DNA of 64,000 nt from Diaporthe sp. PMI_573 (lineage: Eukaryota; Ascomycota; Sordariomycetes; Diaporthales; Diaporthaceae). The notes under the pieces are model-generated. The model was not told where the DNA came from, did no database searches, and saw only the letters and a list, made by a program, of their open reading frames with translations. Where the stretch lies: contig JAJTUP010000119.1 of the NCBI GenBank assembly GCA_021399435.1, positions 1 to 64,000 of the forward strand, given 5' to 3'. This document shows, one piece after another, positions 23,462 through 32,930 of this stretch; the first letter of the stretch is position 1; each line of letters starts with the position of its first letter. The translations under genes were made by a program, and so were the position numbers.

Positions 23462-24491
23462 ATTCGACGAGTTCTGAGATGTATAGTGATAGAGAGGATG
23501 TTGTGCGGTACAGTGTTCGCTTTGGAACTATATATGTGTTCGTACTGCTTCAAAAAGACCAGAATAGCTGCTGATGGCACTCTGTCATGCAAGAGGGATG
23601 AACATCGCTCTTAGCCTTTGGTACAGTGTGGTTTTCTTGACAGAGAAAGTCAACCCTGGCCGGCTACGCGGCCCGAGCACCGAACACCGAATGGACGCCC
23701 GTGGAGTCTGGGCTGAATAATGTGTCGTGCAGAGGGGACAGAAACCTGTAGATTGGTACTTTCGAACAGAGACGGACGCAAAGGAGTTTGTGATTCTACC
23801 AGAGAAACAAAACTGATATGGAAATAGGACTAAAGAAAGCGTTCAGACATTCACATCAAGAAAGGCAACTGAGCAGCGGTCGGCAGCAGCCAAGCGTTGT
23901 TACCGGGCCGGCCTAGTAGAGTTCGCTAGGAGGTGACACCGGGAGCCGGAAGTTACCTAGGGTAGGACGGACAAGCGACCATCATCCTCATAATATTGAC
24001 TGCCGGGCAGTGGGTAACAATCTGATGTTCTCCCGCGGTCATTTAATGATTGGTGATGATGAAATTGAGCTTGACTCGGTCATTCGGAAGACAAAACATT
24101 ACCGCAGTGTGCAGTTAATCGATGGTCTGTCCGCGAGCTGTCCGTGGGCGGCATTTTGCAAATCGAGCGTCCGTTAGTGGGTGCGCGTATCCGTATACAG
24201 CAGATGCAGCGGGCCGTGGCTATAAATAGGGCATTGCGCGTCTAAAAGCCCTAAGCCTCCGCAGACTACCCATTATGGGTAAACCTGCTACCATACTGCG
24301 CCCCAGTTCTTGGCGCGAGTCTTCCGGGCCCCTTGACTTCGCAGTGATGCCGTACATATAAATTTCTGAGCGCCTATCGTATAAGTCATGCCCTCGGTAC
24401 GAAGCTCCAGTCTTAAATTTTATCATCTAAATTACTCAAGCGCGTTCACATTAGCCACGGTTTTGAACCAGGCGCCCCACTCGTCGCTACC
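23462..24491. other. Divergent promoter region
   Basis: Lies between the PLP-enzyme pseudogene (minus) and the Zn2Cys6 factor (plus). No further gene seen. A regulator next to a divergent enzyme gene is a common fungal arrangement, so this factor may once have controlled the enzyme. Confidence 0.4.
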
Positions 24492-25828
24492 ATGTCCGAA
24501 GCTAGGACGTCGGACGCGACGCCACCCGAGAAGACGGTGATACGCAGGCCACACAGGAAAGCAAGGACAGGATGTACGCTATGCAAGCGTCGCCGCATCA
24601 AGGTCAGTAGCAGATAAATCAGTGAAAGGCTAGCTTTAGAGGAATTAATGGTAATTGACACGTATTATAGTGTGGGGAGGAGAAGCCGCAATGCGCAAAT
24701 TGCCTTTCTCAGGGTGCAGAGTGTGTTTATGAGCCCGTCACGTCGCGGCGCATGACATCGAAAGCCGCCGCGCCGGGGCCGTCGGCGCCAAGCACCCCAG
24801 AGGACCCTCCAGGATCGATGTTCACCCTGGAACACATGGAGCTACTGCATCACTACACCGCATCGACATCCCTCACATTCTCCTCGTCCGCCCCTACCAG
24901 AATGGTGTGGCAAGACCGTGTCCCCCGCATCGCACTCCACGCAGAGTATGTGCTACACGCACTACTAGCCGTGTCCGCGCTCCATCTCTCCCATCTACGA
25001 CCAAATGCCAGGAGTTCCTATTGGGCCACGGGGGTAAAGCTCTACGATGCGGCGCTCAGTAAAGCACAGGTTGAGATGGAGAACGTCACGGAAGCAAACT
25101 GCACAGCCATCTATATATTCTCGACGATAACCTGCTTCTACTCCCTGGCCCAGAACGGAGAGCTCGCCTCGCAGTCAGACCACGTGGAAAGGCTCGAAGA
25201 CGACGACTCGGACCTCCTCAGCTGGGTCTTCCTCTTCAGGGGCCCCAAGACATTTCTCAAACTGCCTTACAATACAATCCTGCACGCAGGAGAGCTGGCG
25301 CCCATGTTTGAGCAGGGTTCAAAACGCGCTCTAAGGGTTCGTGCTTATCCCACATGCGACCTCAGCAGTATTATGGACGAGCTTCGAGGGATAGTCCCCG
25401 ATCCCGAGGAGCAGGTCATTTACATCAATACCATAAAGCACCTCCAAAAATCTTTCCACGCCGTCTTCGGACAAGCGTCTGCAGAGATTGAGACAACGGA
25501 TATCTTTGTCTGGCTTTTTGACGCGTCTGACGAGTTTATGGACCGTCTCCGGAGACATGAAGGACCTGCTGTGGCCATCTTTATTTGCTTCTCGCTCCTC
25601 GTCAGTCAGCTGCAAGGGGTGTGGTGGGCAAAGGGATGGGGCGAGTGGATATCGGTCCGTCTGCGCCGGGGGTTGCGCGATGCGGAGCGGTCTTTTTCCG
25701 GCAGGCTCATGGAGTTACTTGCTTTAGTCAATGATACCCAGCACGAGCGTGATGGAGACGTCGCAATGGCGGATGAGGTAGATCAGCAGTGGACTCCGTA
25801 TCATCTTGAACATCAAGGTGGTAGTTAG
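24492..25828 (+). CDS. Zn2Cys6 transcription factor, 422 aa
   Basis: Exons 24492-24602 and 24671-25828. The 68-bp intron (GTCAGT...TTATAG) falls inside the zinc cluster just before its third cysteine, a frequent position in this family. The binuclear cluster is complete: Cys at residues 28, 31, 38, 45, 48 and 55 (CX2CX6CX6CX2CX6C), preceded by basic residues HRKARTGC. The remainder (FTLEHMELLHHYTASTSLT, VPRIALHAEYVLHALLAVSALHLSHL) is the regulatory region typical of sterol-uptake/UPC2-like fungal factors. It should act in the nucleus as a DNA-binding regulator. The target is unknown; the divergent PLP-enzyme pseudogene is the nearest candidate. Confidence 0.9.
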
Positions 25829-26399
25829 ATGTAATTTCTCGAGAAGCTGTATTGGGCCCTCCGGCAAAGGTGAATCACGTAATCTTGTAACACGACAACC
25901 TAAGATTTATGATCTATCGACGTGGAAAAGAAGCTGTGCCTCTGAGCTCCACGAAATTTGCAAACCATTCTACCAATTATCTTGGCGAAGTCCGCTACCT
26001 ACGGAGTACAGGCACTGCCCCAGCCAAGATCCACATCGGAGTCGGAGAGATTCTCGTACCGACTCGTACCGAGCTCACAGGGACTACCCCTTGTCTTACA
26101 TTTCATCGAACTTCTGTACCCTGCAACAGAAGTGGCACTACAAGCTAATATGAAGGGTAGGCACATATCAAATAAGAACAAGGGAATAAAAACCTGGAAA
26201 CCTGCCCACTCGTCATCTCTCTCACCTAGACACGGTCAAGTGGTTTTCTTGGAGTGGTCTTTCGAAAACAGTTCCATGTGAGACCGTTCAACGTGGGCCA
26301 TGCCCCATGCATCTGCGGCGGAAAATCGGGGCTTTTTGCGCCACTTTTCACATCAAATAGTGGCGGGGTCGATCTACATGCCTGCTGTAACATAGTTCA
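25829..26399. other. Intergenic, no gene seen
   Basis: 3' flank of the transcription factor. Several overlapping ORFs of 60-115 codons show no domain features. Confidence 0.4.
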
Positions 26400-26770
26400 G
26401 CCGCACGTTCTTGGGCGGCTATTGGTCTTTCAAGTGCCATTGTCGGTACCACCCTCGGAATCGCAGCGTTTGCTGCTTTTGGAGGAGTCTTCATTTGTCC
26501 CTTTCCCCTGCCCTTCCTCGACTCTATCCTAATGGCGCAAACCTATCGGGGTATGATTACCGCCTCAGACCGGTCCCTATCTGGTACAATATAGCAGCAG
26601 CAGCGGCATTATGGATTGTACTTGCTGGGTTCTTTATTCTCTCATGCACTTTTCCCTCGCTACGAGAACAAGCCCATGCTCTTGGGGGCTCTCGGGTGGT
26701 AGAAGTTGTAGTGAATATTCCTCTTCTACCTCTTGCAGGTATGTGTTATTTGATAGGTATTATCAAGGCT
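26400..26770 (+). pseudogene. Membrane-protein gene relic
   Basis: One frame at 26409-26540 gives a helix-like segment (AIVGTTLGIAAFAAFGGVF) ending ILMAQTYRG. The adjacent frame from about 26541 continues YDYRLRPVPIWYNIAAA and ALWIVLAGFFILS, then a further hydrophobic run LPLAGMCYLIG near 26740. The TYRG-YDYRL join would be in frame with one more base at about 26544, so a 1-bp deletion is likely. The gene appears truncated on the right, where hAT element 3 begins. The family is not identified. Confidence 0.5.
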
Positions 26771-28426
26771 CGGACCCACTACACTGCAAATCCACGTGGA
26801 CCACAAATAAGTGGCCCATCTCTATTACATCCACTTGTCGGCCCTCAGATTACGTAATAATCCACTACACTTGGACCTGAAAGTGGATGTAATGGAGTGG
26901 ATTTAGGTGGATTTAGGTACAGGGGGATATTCCCTGACCCTGTACGGTTCATAGTACTTATTTTTGTATATAGTTGCCTATTAAATCGAGGTACCTGGAC
27001 CCAAGTTAGCCGAGGTCGATCACCCCTACAGCTAATCTTATAACATTATACGAGAAACTACCCCTATTGAGCGCGTTTTCTACAGATTTCCTGCTTTGTT
27101 TTTGCCAAAAACCTTTTTTTTTTTGACGATGTCAGCCAGGCCAACCAGGCCAGCAGCAGCAGCTCGAAGACCGTCTTTTTCGCCATTTCAGAGGCTGGAA
27201 TTGGTCAGAACGCGCTCGTGATACTAGCTCTTGGCTGTGGGACTTTGGCTATGATATTCAACGTCATGGCTTACGCAAATGGGCTTGCAAGTACTGTATC
27301 CTCGGAAATCGTCCCATTATTGCGAGTTTTACCTCTTCAGGTCTCCAGATTTTCCATGCACAGCTATTTTGATGTTCTCTTTGCATTAAAGGCGATATGA
27401 GGCGTTGTAATTCTTTTGTTGAAATCGGTCCGGCGTAACAGATGGGGATACATAATTTACAGCTGGAGATACATACAAAATATGAGTATTTTCCCTCCTT
27501 TGAGTATCTCTTAACGCATTTAGAGGAGCTCAAGCAGAATCATGACCTCCTTGAGGGCTTGGGAAAGGACAGCGCTGATATGGTTGCTACCTATATCAAC
27601 CTTGCGTGGATGAAGCTTAACGAGTATTACGATAAGCTCTGGCCTGTTGCGTATATCGGTGCTGTAGTCCTTCACCCTTGCTTTGGGTGGCCGGCGCTGC
27701 AATACCACTGGGAAGGACATGCGGATGCGACGCAGTGGGAAGAAGATTACTCGACAAGACTTAAGAAGATGTGGAAGGAGGAGTATGCTACTCGCGTGGT
27801 TCCTGGCTTAGCGGTGCTGTCGACAGCGAGCAGCCGAAGGGCGCTCTCTGGATATGACGCGTTCCTGGCACAGTCGCTCGGCAAACGCAAAAGGGAGCAT
27901 CCAGATGACAGAGCGGGATATCCTTCGCAACGGCGCCCAGCGCTTGATGAGTACGAACGTTATATCCAGACTTTTACCCCCGCCGACGACAAATACCAAT
28001 TCAGCCCTCTTTCTTGGTGGAAGGAGCACGAAATGGAGTATCCGAACCTCTCTCGAATGGCCTCTGACTTGCTGTCTATCCCTACAATGTCAGCAGAGAC
28101 TGAAAGGTCGTTCAGTAGCGCGGGAAAGATGGTATCACCTTTACGAACTCGTCTTGATCGACACACTATTGGGATGGCGCAGAGTATGCGGTCATGGAGC
28201 AGGGAGGGTATTGTCCTACCCTCATGGTAGTGATGAGTGGGATCGGCGTTAAGACGTGAAGATCGGAGATATCCGTTGGTACGAAACAACCAACTGCAAT
28301 CCAACTGAGAGCAGCCTCGTCCAACTTCAATCCAACTGAAATATACTTGGCCGGATGTCAATCCAACTGCGAGGAGGTACCAGTTGGGTTGAATTGGTTG
28401 ATTACGCACTCTGCTTGAGTGACCCT
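26771..28426 (+). mobile_element. hAT transposon 3, internally deleted
   Basis: Contains the start and the end of a hAT transposase but not the catalytic middle. GTGGATTTAGG and TCCACTAC words on the left (26780-26925) and CAATCCAACTG words on the right (28290-28390) may be subterminal repeats. Terminal repeats and target duplication were not found, so both boundaries are approximate. Confidence 0.5.
27131..28230 (+). pseudogene. Deleted hAT transposase of element 3
   Basis: From ATG 27131 (MSARPTRP) a BED-type start appears across a frame change (SSWLWDFGYDIQRHG, KWACKYCILGNRP). It breaks near 27370, and after that only the C-terminal third is present as an open frame at 27442-28230: MKLNEYYDKLWPVAYIGAV, VLHPCFGWPALQYHWEG, YPNLSRMASDLLS and MSAETERSFSSAGKMVSPLRT, the dimerisation region with the conserved Glu. 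Both catalytic Asp regions are missing. The C-terminal block itself has no stops, so the internal deletion may be more recent than the decay of element 2. Confidence 0.8.
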
Positions 28427-28778
28427 CTACTTGCTTGCGTCATTGCTCCCGCTGCTGCTGCCACTTGGAGGAGTATACGTCGAAATCCCATGGCCGTTGT
28501 TGTAGTACGTGCTACCATTGGGGTTGGAGTAGTAGTATGAACCGTCGCTGCAGAGGAGTTAACGGGCCTGCTTTTAAGACGAGCCGGCGACGGATACCAG
28601 CGTACGAATTGGAGTAGTGGTAGGAGTTCGGGTTAGAGGCGCCGCTGCCGTAGTCCCGGGTGCAGTAGTGATTGCCCTGTGACGACGTCAGTGAGTTGAG
28701 TGATAGCAACGGCTATCAGACGCGGAGGCTATATCATACTTGGCTATTGGACCCTGAGCTCTTGTACGAGTAAGGCAT
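28427..28778 (-). CDS. Small Gly/Ser/Tyr/Asn-rich conserved fungal protein, 76 aa
   Basis: Three short exons, 28778-28740, 28676-28606 and 28547-28427, with introns 28677-28739 (GTATGA...GTCACAG, 63 bp) and 28548-28605 (GTACGC...CTGCAG, 58 bp). All phases agree. The product opens MPYSYKSSGSNSQ, continues NHYCTRDYGSGASNPNSYHY and repeats Tyr/Asn/Ser/Gly blocks (YYYSNPNGSTYYNN, TYTPPSGSSSGS) to the stop at 28427-28429. I recognise the pattern as a small conserved ascomycete protein without known function. It is hydrophilic, has no signal peptide and has low sequence complexity, so it may be disordered. Automated ORF calling misses it because no exon exceeds 40 codons. It begins right beside the end of hAT element 3. 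Confidence 0.8.
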
Positions 28779-29528
28779 ATTGTAGCGTTGAGGAGGACAC
28801 TCAGCAATGGCAGAAAGACAGAGAGTTCATGGGAACACAGGGCTTCGTTGGGCGGGCACGGGCGCCTAAATAAATACCCCGCTCGAAAGACCGTGATGCT
28901 GGCGACGTGGCGCACAACATTTGAGACAGCTCTTTCACGCCTATTGGAGTTTCCCCTCACAGCATGAAGTAAGCCGACGGCCACAGACCGCCGCGTTACT
29001 CGGAAGCGAATCATCGACGGGCAGCACATATCGATAGGGATATCCATGGAGCGACGGAGCGCCACAACACCGCAATTTAGAGTCCATGCCCTCAAGTACC
29101 GCATGGTTGCGTACGGAATTCGAATGCAAGAACAGGTTGACCACTTTGCATGCGTGTGTTTTGAACCCACGTTGAGGTCAAAGCTCAAACACAGGCTGTA
29201 TCAGGCATCGCCAACAGCCTCCCTACAAGGATTCTGCACCACAAATCAGGCCCCCCTTTACGTATAAGGAACCAACGCATTGACGTGCACCTAGCAGGGT
29301 TCTTTAAGATAATTCTCATCAGTTGACTGGTGCCAACGATGGACCCATGGCCCAATTGTCTGACACTCTGGCACTCAACGCACTACCCCAGATCGGGTTT
29401 GGCGCCGTTCTCTTGTCGTGCTCCTGTCCCACATAACCGCGCCACCTCCCTTTCTCTGCTCTTTTGTTCCTGTCTTCATTCCAAATACGTGCTGGAACAG
29501 AAACGGCAAGTCCAGACATCACCTAACA
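28779..29528. other. Intergenic between divergent small genes
   Basis: Shared upstream region of the 76-aa gene (minus) and the Cys/His-rich gene (plus). ORFs here have no recognisable content. Confidence 0.4.
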
Positions 29529-30082
29529 ATGTCATCGACCACCAATATACCCACGCCGAGCCAATGGTACGACCGTTACCGCAGATGCGAGGATGGCTAC
29601 TCGCACGAAGGAAAACTGGAACTGATCACCTGGGCATCGACGACTGGTGGGAACCGCATGGGATGGGGCAATTGCCTGGCTTCCGAATCCGACGAACTGA
29701 AAGAAAAATTCGAGAAGGAATTCAATTCCAACGAGGAGAAGATGTACGAGTACTGGCCACAGGGTTTCCGGTGGACCTGTTGCGGAACGGAGGGAGACCA
29801 GCGATTCGGATGTGACCATCATGGAAACGGAAGCATGCCGTGTAGCTGCGATTTTTGCAAGGTTAGTTAGTACTTTTACGCCCTTTTTTGGCACGAAATA
29901 AAGTCATCGGCTTATCCGAAGCATAGATGGGCAAACCAATTCCGGACTCCATCCACAAAAGCCGGACAGAATCTGCTGCCGGAAAGGGTCTTAGACTTTC
30001 CAGAGGTCCGGATTCGAGGAGCCTCAATAGGAGCCACGGCGATATAGCGGAAATCATGTGCTTGGCCCTGGGGATGCCTTAA
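29529..30082 (+). CDS. Small Cys/His-rich fungal protein, 162 aa
   Basis: Exons 29529-29861 and 29927-30082 (intron GTTAGT...GCATAG, 65 bp). The product starts MSSTTNIPTPSQWYDRY and has a conserved-looking core: WASTTGGNRMGWGNCL, a basic/acidic helix, then WTCCGTEGDQRFGCDHHG and PCSCDFCKMGKPIPDS. The Cys/His spacing (CC, CDHH, CSCDFC) suggests a zinc-binding fold. The remainder is basic and polar. No signal peptide, so probably intracellular. It resembles small zinc-ribbon-like orphan proteins of ascomycetes; no function can be given. The upstream frame lacks a credible earlier ATG. Confidence 0.7.
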
Positions 30083-30110
30083 AAATTCTACATCACCCCT
30101 TGCAGTTTAC

Positions 30111-30150
30111 AGCGGTGGTGCAAATGGTGCAAGTGGTACAAGCGGTGCAA
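30111..30150. repeat. GGTGCAA tandem repeat
   Basis: Five imperfect units of about 9 bp built on GGTGCAA (GGTGGTGCAAATGGTGCAAG and so on), just past the Cys/His-rich gene. Confidence 0.7.
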
Positions 30151-30159
30151 TCAGCCGAA

Positions 30160-31150
30160 GGCTGCAACTCGGCTGGCATGGCAATTAACCCTTAATACAC
30201 TATTCGTTCAGGGCATGGCATACACGATTGTTTGAGGACGCACGCGCTACCTGCAGTGTTGCAATTTGGTGTCTCCAAAACGGTGATCAGCTGCAAGAAT
30301 GGGCAGCCGCGAAGCTCAGCGAGCATCTGAGAAAGTGGTCTGTAGTATCTGTATCTCCCTGGTCTCCTTGGTGTTTTTGATCTCCTTGCTTTTCCTGTTG
30401 TATGGTTATTGTTGTATAATAGTACATTCTTAAGCGGACCGCGGCGGACCGCCCAAATAGTTGACCTGGCTGGTGTAGATTGAGGTTGATCCTGCATGTC
30501 TGAAATGCTCCATTTTGGTGGGGAAGCCGATTTTCCCACCAAAAGTCGTCCACTTCGGACTGGCACTGCAGCCACGCCAACCACTCTAAATTAATGAAAT
30601 TAATTGAAAATAAGCAATTAAGAACAGTTGGCACCAATTGGTGCCAATTTCAATTGACCATTTTGCCCTGGGTGGGTGCTGGGGTTGATGAAAGTTGGCC
30701 AAGTTGGTAAAATTGATCGGGCATGTGATATGATCGGCTGACTGGTGAACCACGTTATGGATTTCTTTACTGAAAGGAACAACCTTATCATATGATGCTA
30801 CCTCCTTATATAGACGTGTTATTAATGCTCTCACAGCGATAAACAATGTCTTTAAAAACCCGAATACTCCATATATATTCTTACGGCTTGCCTATTTTCG
30901 ATTCAACAATATGATCAAAACCCTCAAAGTCATTACTCACAACAACAGAAGAAGTGGACGGATAAACACGGCTGTTGGGCATAGGAATGCCAGCAAGGCT
31001 GTTGACATATACCTTGGTAGCCAGCGGCAACCGCTCGGGCGCACAGAGAGCCTTCGTAGGATAAGGCACGCAAAGCGATAGGCTTGTCTTATAGGTTCAT
31101 CACCACTGCTTCTGGCGATATGCGCCGATAAAGCCGAGAAATTGATGTAA
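30160..31150. other. Gene-poor stretch with fragmentary ORFs
   Basis: Minus-strand frames at 30192-30637 and 30881-31173 are open but unrecognised. A perfect 20-bp palindrome lies at 30628-30647. A minus-strand frame near 30940-31069 (VYVNSLAGIPMPNSRVYP) ends beside a GTGAGT donor-like site and could be an exon of an unknown gene. Confidence 0.35.
30628..30647. repeat. 20-bp perfect palindrome
   Basis: TTGGCACCAATTGGTGCCAA reads the same on both strands and is set in AT-rich DNA that repeats AATTGA/TCAATT on both sides. Confidence 0.85.
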
Positions 31151-31157
31151 GTAAGCC

Positions 31158-31412
31158 GTGACCAAGCCGTCAACAGCGTGGAAAGATTTACTAACCGTCG
31201 AAAGTAAAAATCACTTTATATTGAACGAAACATTGAGTTGCATATCGCGCAAGATGTTACAGGCCTGCCCTCGAGAGGTTCTGATAGCAGCCGAGTATCT
31301 CGAAGACATGGCGAAGCGAGCAGTTCTTGAAAACTTCGACGAATGCCAGATGAACAGTGTTCTGAACAAAGTTAAATCAGGTCTAGCCGGGGTTTCCGCA
31401 TGGTACACATAG
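31158..31412 (+). CDS. Short ORF of unknown function, possible 5' exon
   Basis: An 84-residue frame with a helical look (KMLQACPREVLIAAEYLEDM, FDECQMNSVLNKVKSGL). No domain recognised. It may be an exon of the downstream 31467-32183 frame through an intron beginning GTACAC near 31401, but phase could not be proved. Confidence 0.25.
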   Translation: MTKPSTAWKDLLTVESKNHFILNETLSCISRKMLQACPREVLIAAEYLEDMAKRAVLENFDECQMNSVLNKVKSGLAGVSAWYT

Positions 31413-31466
31413 GCTATAGGTACTGTATATGTAGTATCTCTAGCTTACTAAATAATGACTTGAAGT

Positions 31467-32183
31467 TTGCGATCTGAACATGCTTGCCTGTCAAGGTGGG
31501 GTGTTAAGTGTGGTACTTTCGGGAACCAAAATCTAATTCCATATTATTTGCTGGTTGATCAGTGGGAGTTTGACCAAAATGCTTACTCATTCGGTTTAAC
31601 ATATCGCCCAAGGGACCTTACTATCTACAGCATTCACATGACACCACCAGCGCCTCGAGAAAAGACTCCGGGGTACAAGATCGTCCAGATCGGGATATAT
31701 TCGCTGGTTGATGAAGCTTCTTATCGCCAGACTATCGTTGTATACAGAAATATCAGAGACCTTGCACAAGAATATCGTGATCGTGTTGTCGCTGAAGCCA
31801 ACTCAAGGGCCGTGCAGAGGCGTGAGTTGCGTGCGCTCAGTGCCTCACCCGCTCTTGAGCACCCTGCGAGATCTGAGACGGGCAGCATTGGCTCGCCCCA
31901 GGAGAGAGAAAAGACTGCAGACTCGACAGAAGACGATGGCAGGTCCTCACCGAATCCCAGAATATGCGGCAACAGTAGTGAAGGGCCAGGAAACGAGCAG
32001 CAAGATGTAGGATCAAGCGATGATAGTGAGGAAGAACAAGAAGGCGACCATGATGATGGGTTACCAGGCAGTGGAACCCAACCAGCTGCAGATAACCCAT
32101 CAATGAGTTTCAATGTCAGACCCAGCTTTGATGAACCTTTGGATTGGAAAGACCGCTTACGTAGAGGGTCAAAGGATTTCTGA
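31467..32183 (+). CDS. Unknown protein with acidic tail, 5' end unresolved
   Basis: A 238-codon frame opening without ATG, so the true start must lie in an upstream exon. The first half has alternating beta-like segments (AYSFGLTYRPRDLTIYSIHMT, YKIVQIGIYSLVDEASYRQT) and a helix DLAQEYRDRVVAEANSR. This is loosely reminiscent of the C-terminal part of large fungal families of PD-(D/E)XK-like orphan proteins, but too weak to name. The second half is disordered and strongly acidic (DSEEEQEGDHDDG). It ends 750 bp before the copia/hAT nest. Confidence 0.4.
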   Translation: MRSEHACLSRWGVKCGTFGNQNLIPYYLLVDQWEFDQNAYSFGLTYRPRDLTIYSIHMTPPAPREKTPGYKIVQIGIYSLVDEASYRQTIVVYRNIRDLAQEYRDRVVAEANSRAVQRRELRALSASPALEHPARSETGSIGSPQEREKTADSTEDDGRSSPNPRICGNSSEGPGNEQQDVGSSDDSEEEQEGDHDDGLPGSGTQPAADNPSMSFNVRPSFDEPLDWKDRLRRGSKDF

Positions 32184-32460
32184 GCATGAAAGCGGTAGAC
32201 CACGCCTCTGATTAAGAACTGAACAGATATGTTAGCAGGGCAACATGACCATGTTAACATGTACTACTACTCACTTGCTGATCTCTTTTATAAAAGTATC
32301 GCCCCTTAGAGTGAATGGGAGTGACGTTATTTAGTTCTTAGGTGGTGCACATGACTGATGCAGTATGTAATAGGGAGGTGTAAGGAATTGTGTTTAGTAG
32401 TGTGTTAAATATTAGTGATATACAGTACATTATTATACAGTAATTACGGAAGAAAGAACA

Positions 32461-32718
32461 TCACACACCCGGTGGATGGATGTAGTCCGACCACTGCTGG
32501 GCCGCACGATTTGGAACCGCCGTAGCATCCACTCCAAACCAGTCCTCCATCGCCGCTTTGAATGTGCCCTGGACCCACTCTCTGATGGCTTTGAGAGAGG
32601 CGACCAACACATAAATATCCAGTATAGACTCCGTACAACCCATCTTCACAGGCCCGTATGTCGTGATCGACTTGGCCGCGTCAAAGCAAGCAAAGTACAA
32701 ATCCCATTGATGTCCCAC
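32461..32718 (-). pseudogene. C-terminal fragment of an unidentified protein
   Basis: An open minus-strand frame without ATG: HQWDLYFACFDAAKSIT, a helix, EDWFGVDATAVPNRAAQQW and the terminal YIHPPGV. It reads like a genuine protein end. The rest of the gene is missing, probably displaced by the copia insertion at about 32740. I cannot name the family. Confidence 0.35.
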
Positions 32719-32773
32719 TGACCTAGATAATCATCCACTTGGACCAATATTCAAACAAGTAGAAGCTGACCAT

Positions 32774-32930
32774 TTGCAGAGTCACATTAAAATGAAGTTA
32801 CGGACCGAAATCCTCAAGAAAGACCGCCGCGCAGCAGGAAAACAAATCCTAGACTGCATGTGGGTGTATGTCTACAAATTCAACAAGCATGGCGTTCTTC
32901 AGAAATGCAAAGCAAGACTCGTGGTCCGCG
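32774..32930 (+). pseudogene. Ty1/copia reverse transcriptase, 5' piece
   Basis: Frame reading ILDCMWVYVYKFNKHG and KCKARLVVR, the start of the copia reverse transcriptase domain. It is interrupted at 32930 by hAT element 4 and resumes in frame at 35758. The element is truncated on the left; no gag, integrase or LTR is seen. Confidence 0.85.
32923..32930. repeat. 8-bp target site duplication, left copy
   Basis: GGTCCGCG directly abuts the left terminus of hAT element 4 and is repeated exactly at 35758-35765. Confidence 0.95.

Noticed and set aside
23194..23592. 132-codon minus-strand frame overlapping the PLP pseudogene
   Set aside because: Out-of-frame shadow of the pseudogene; Arg/Ser/Pro-rich composition.
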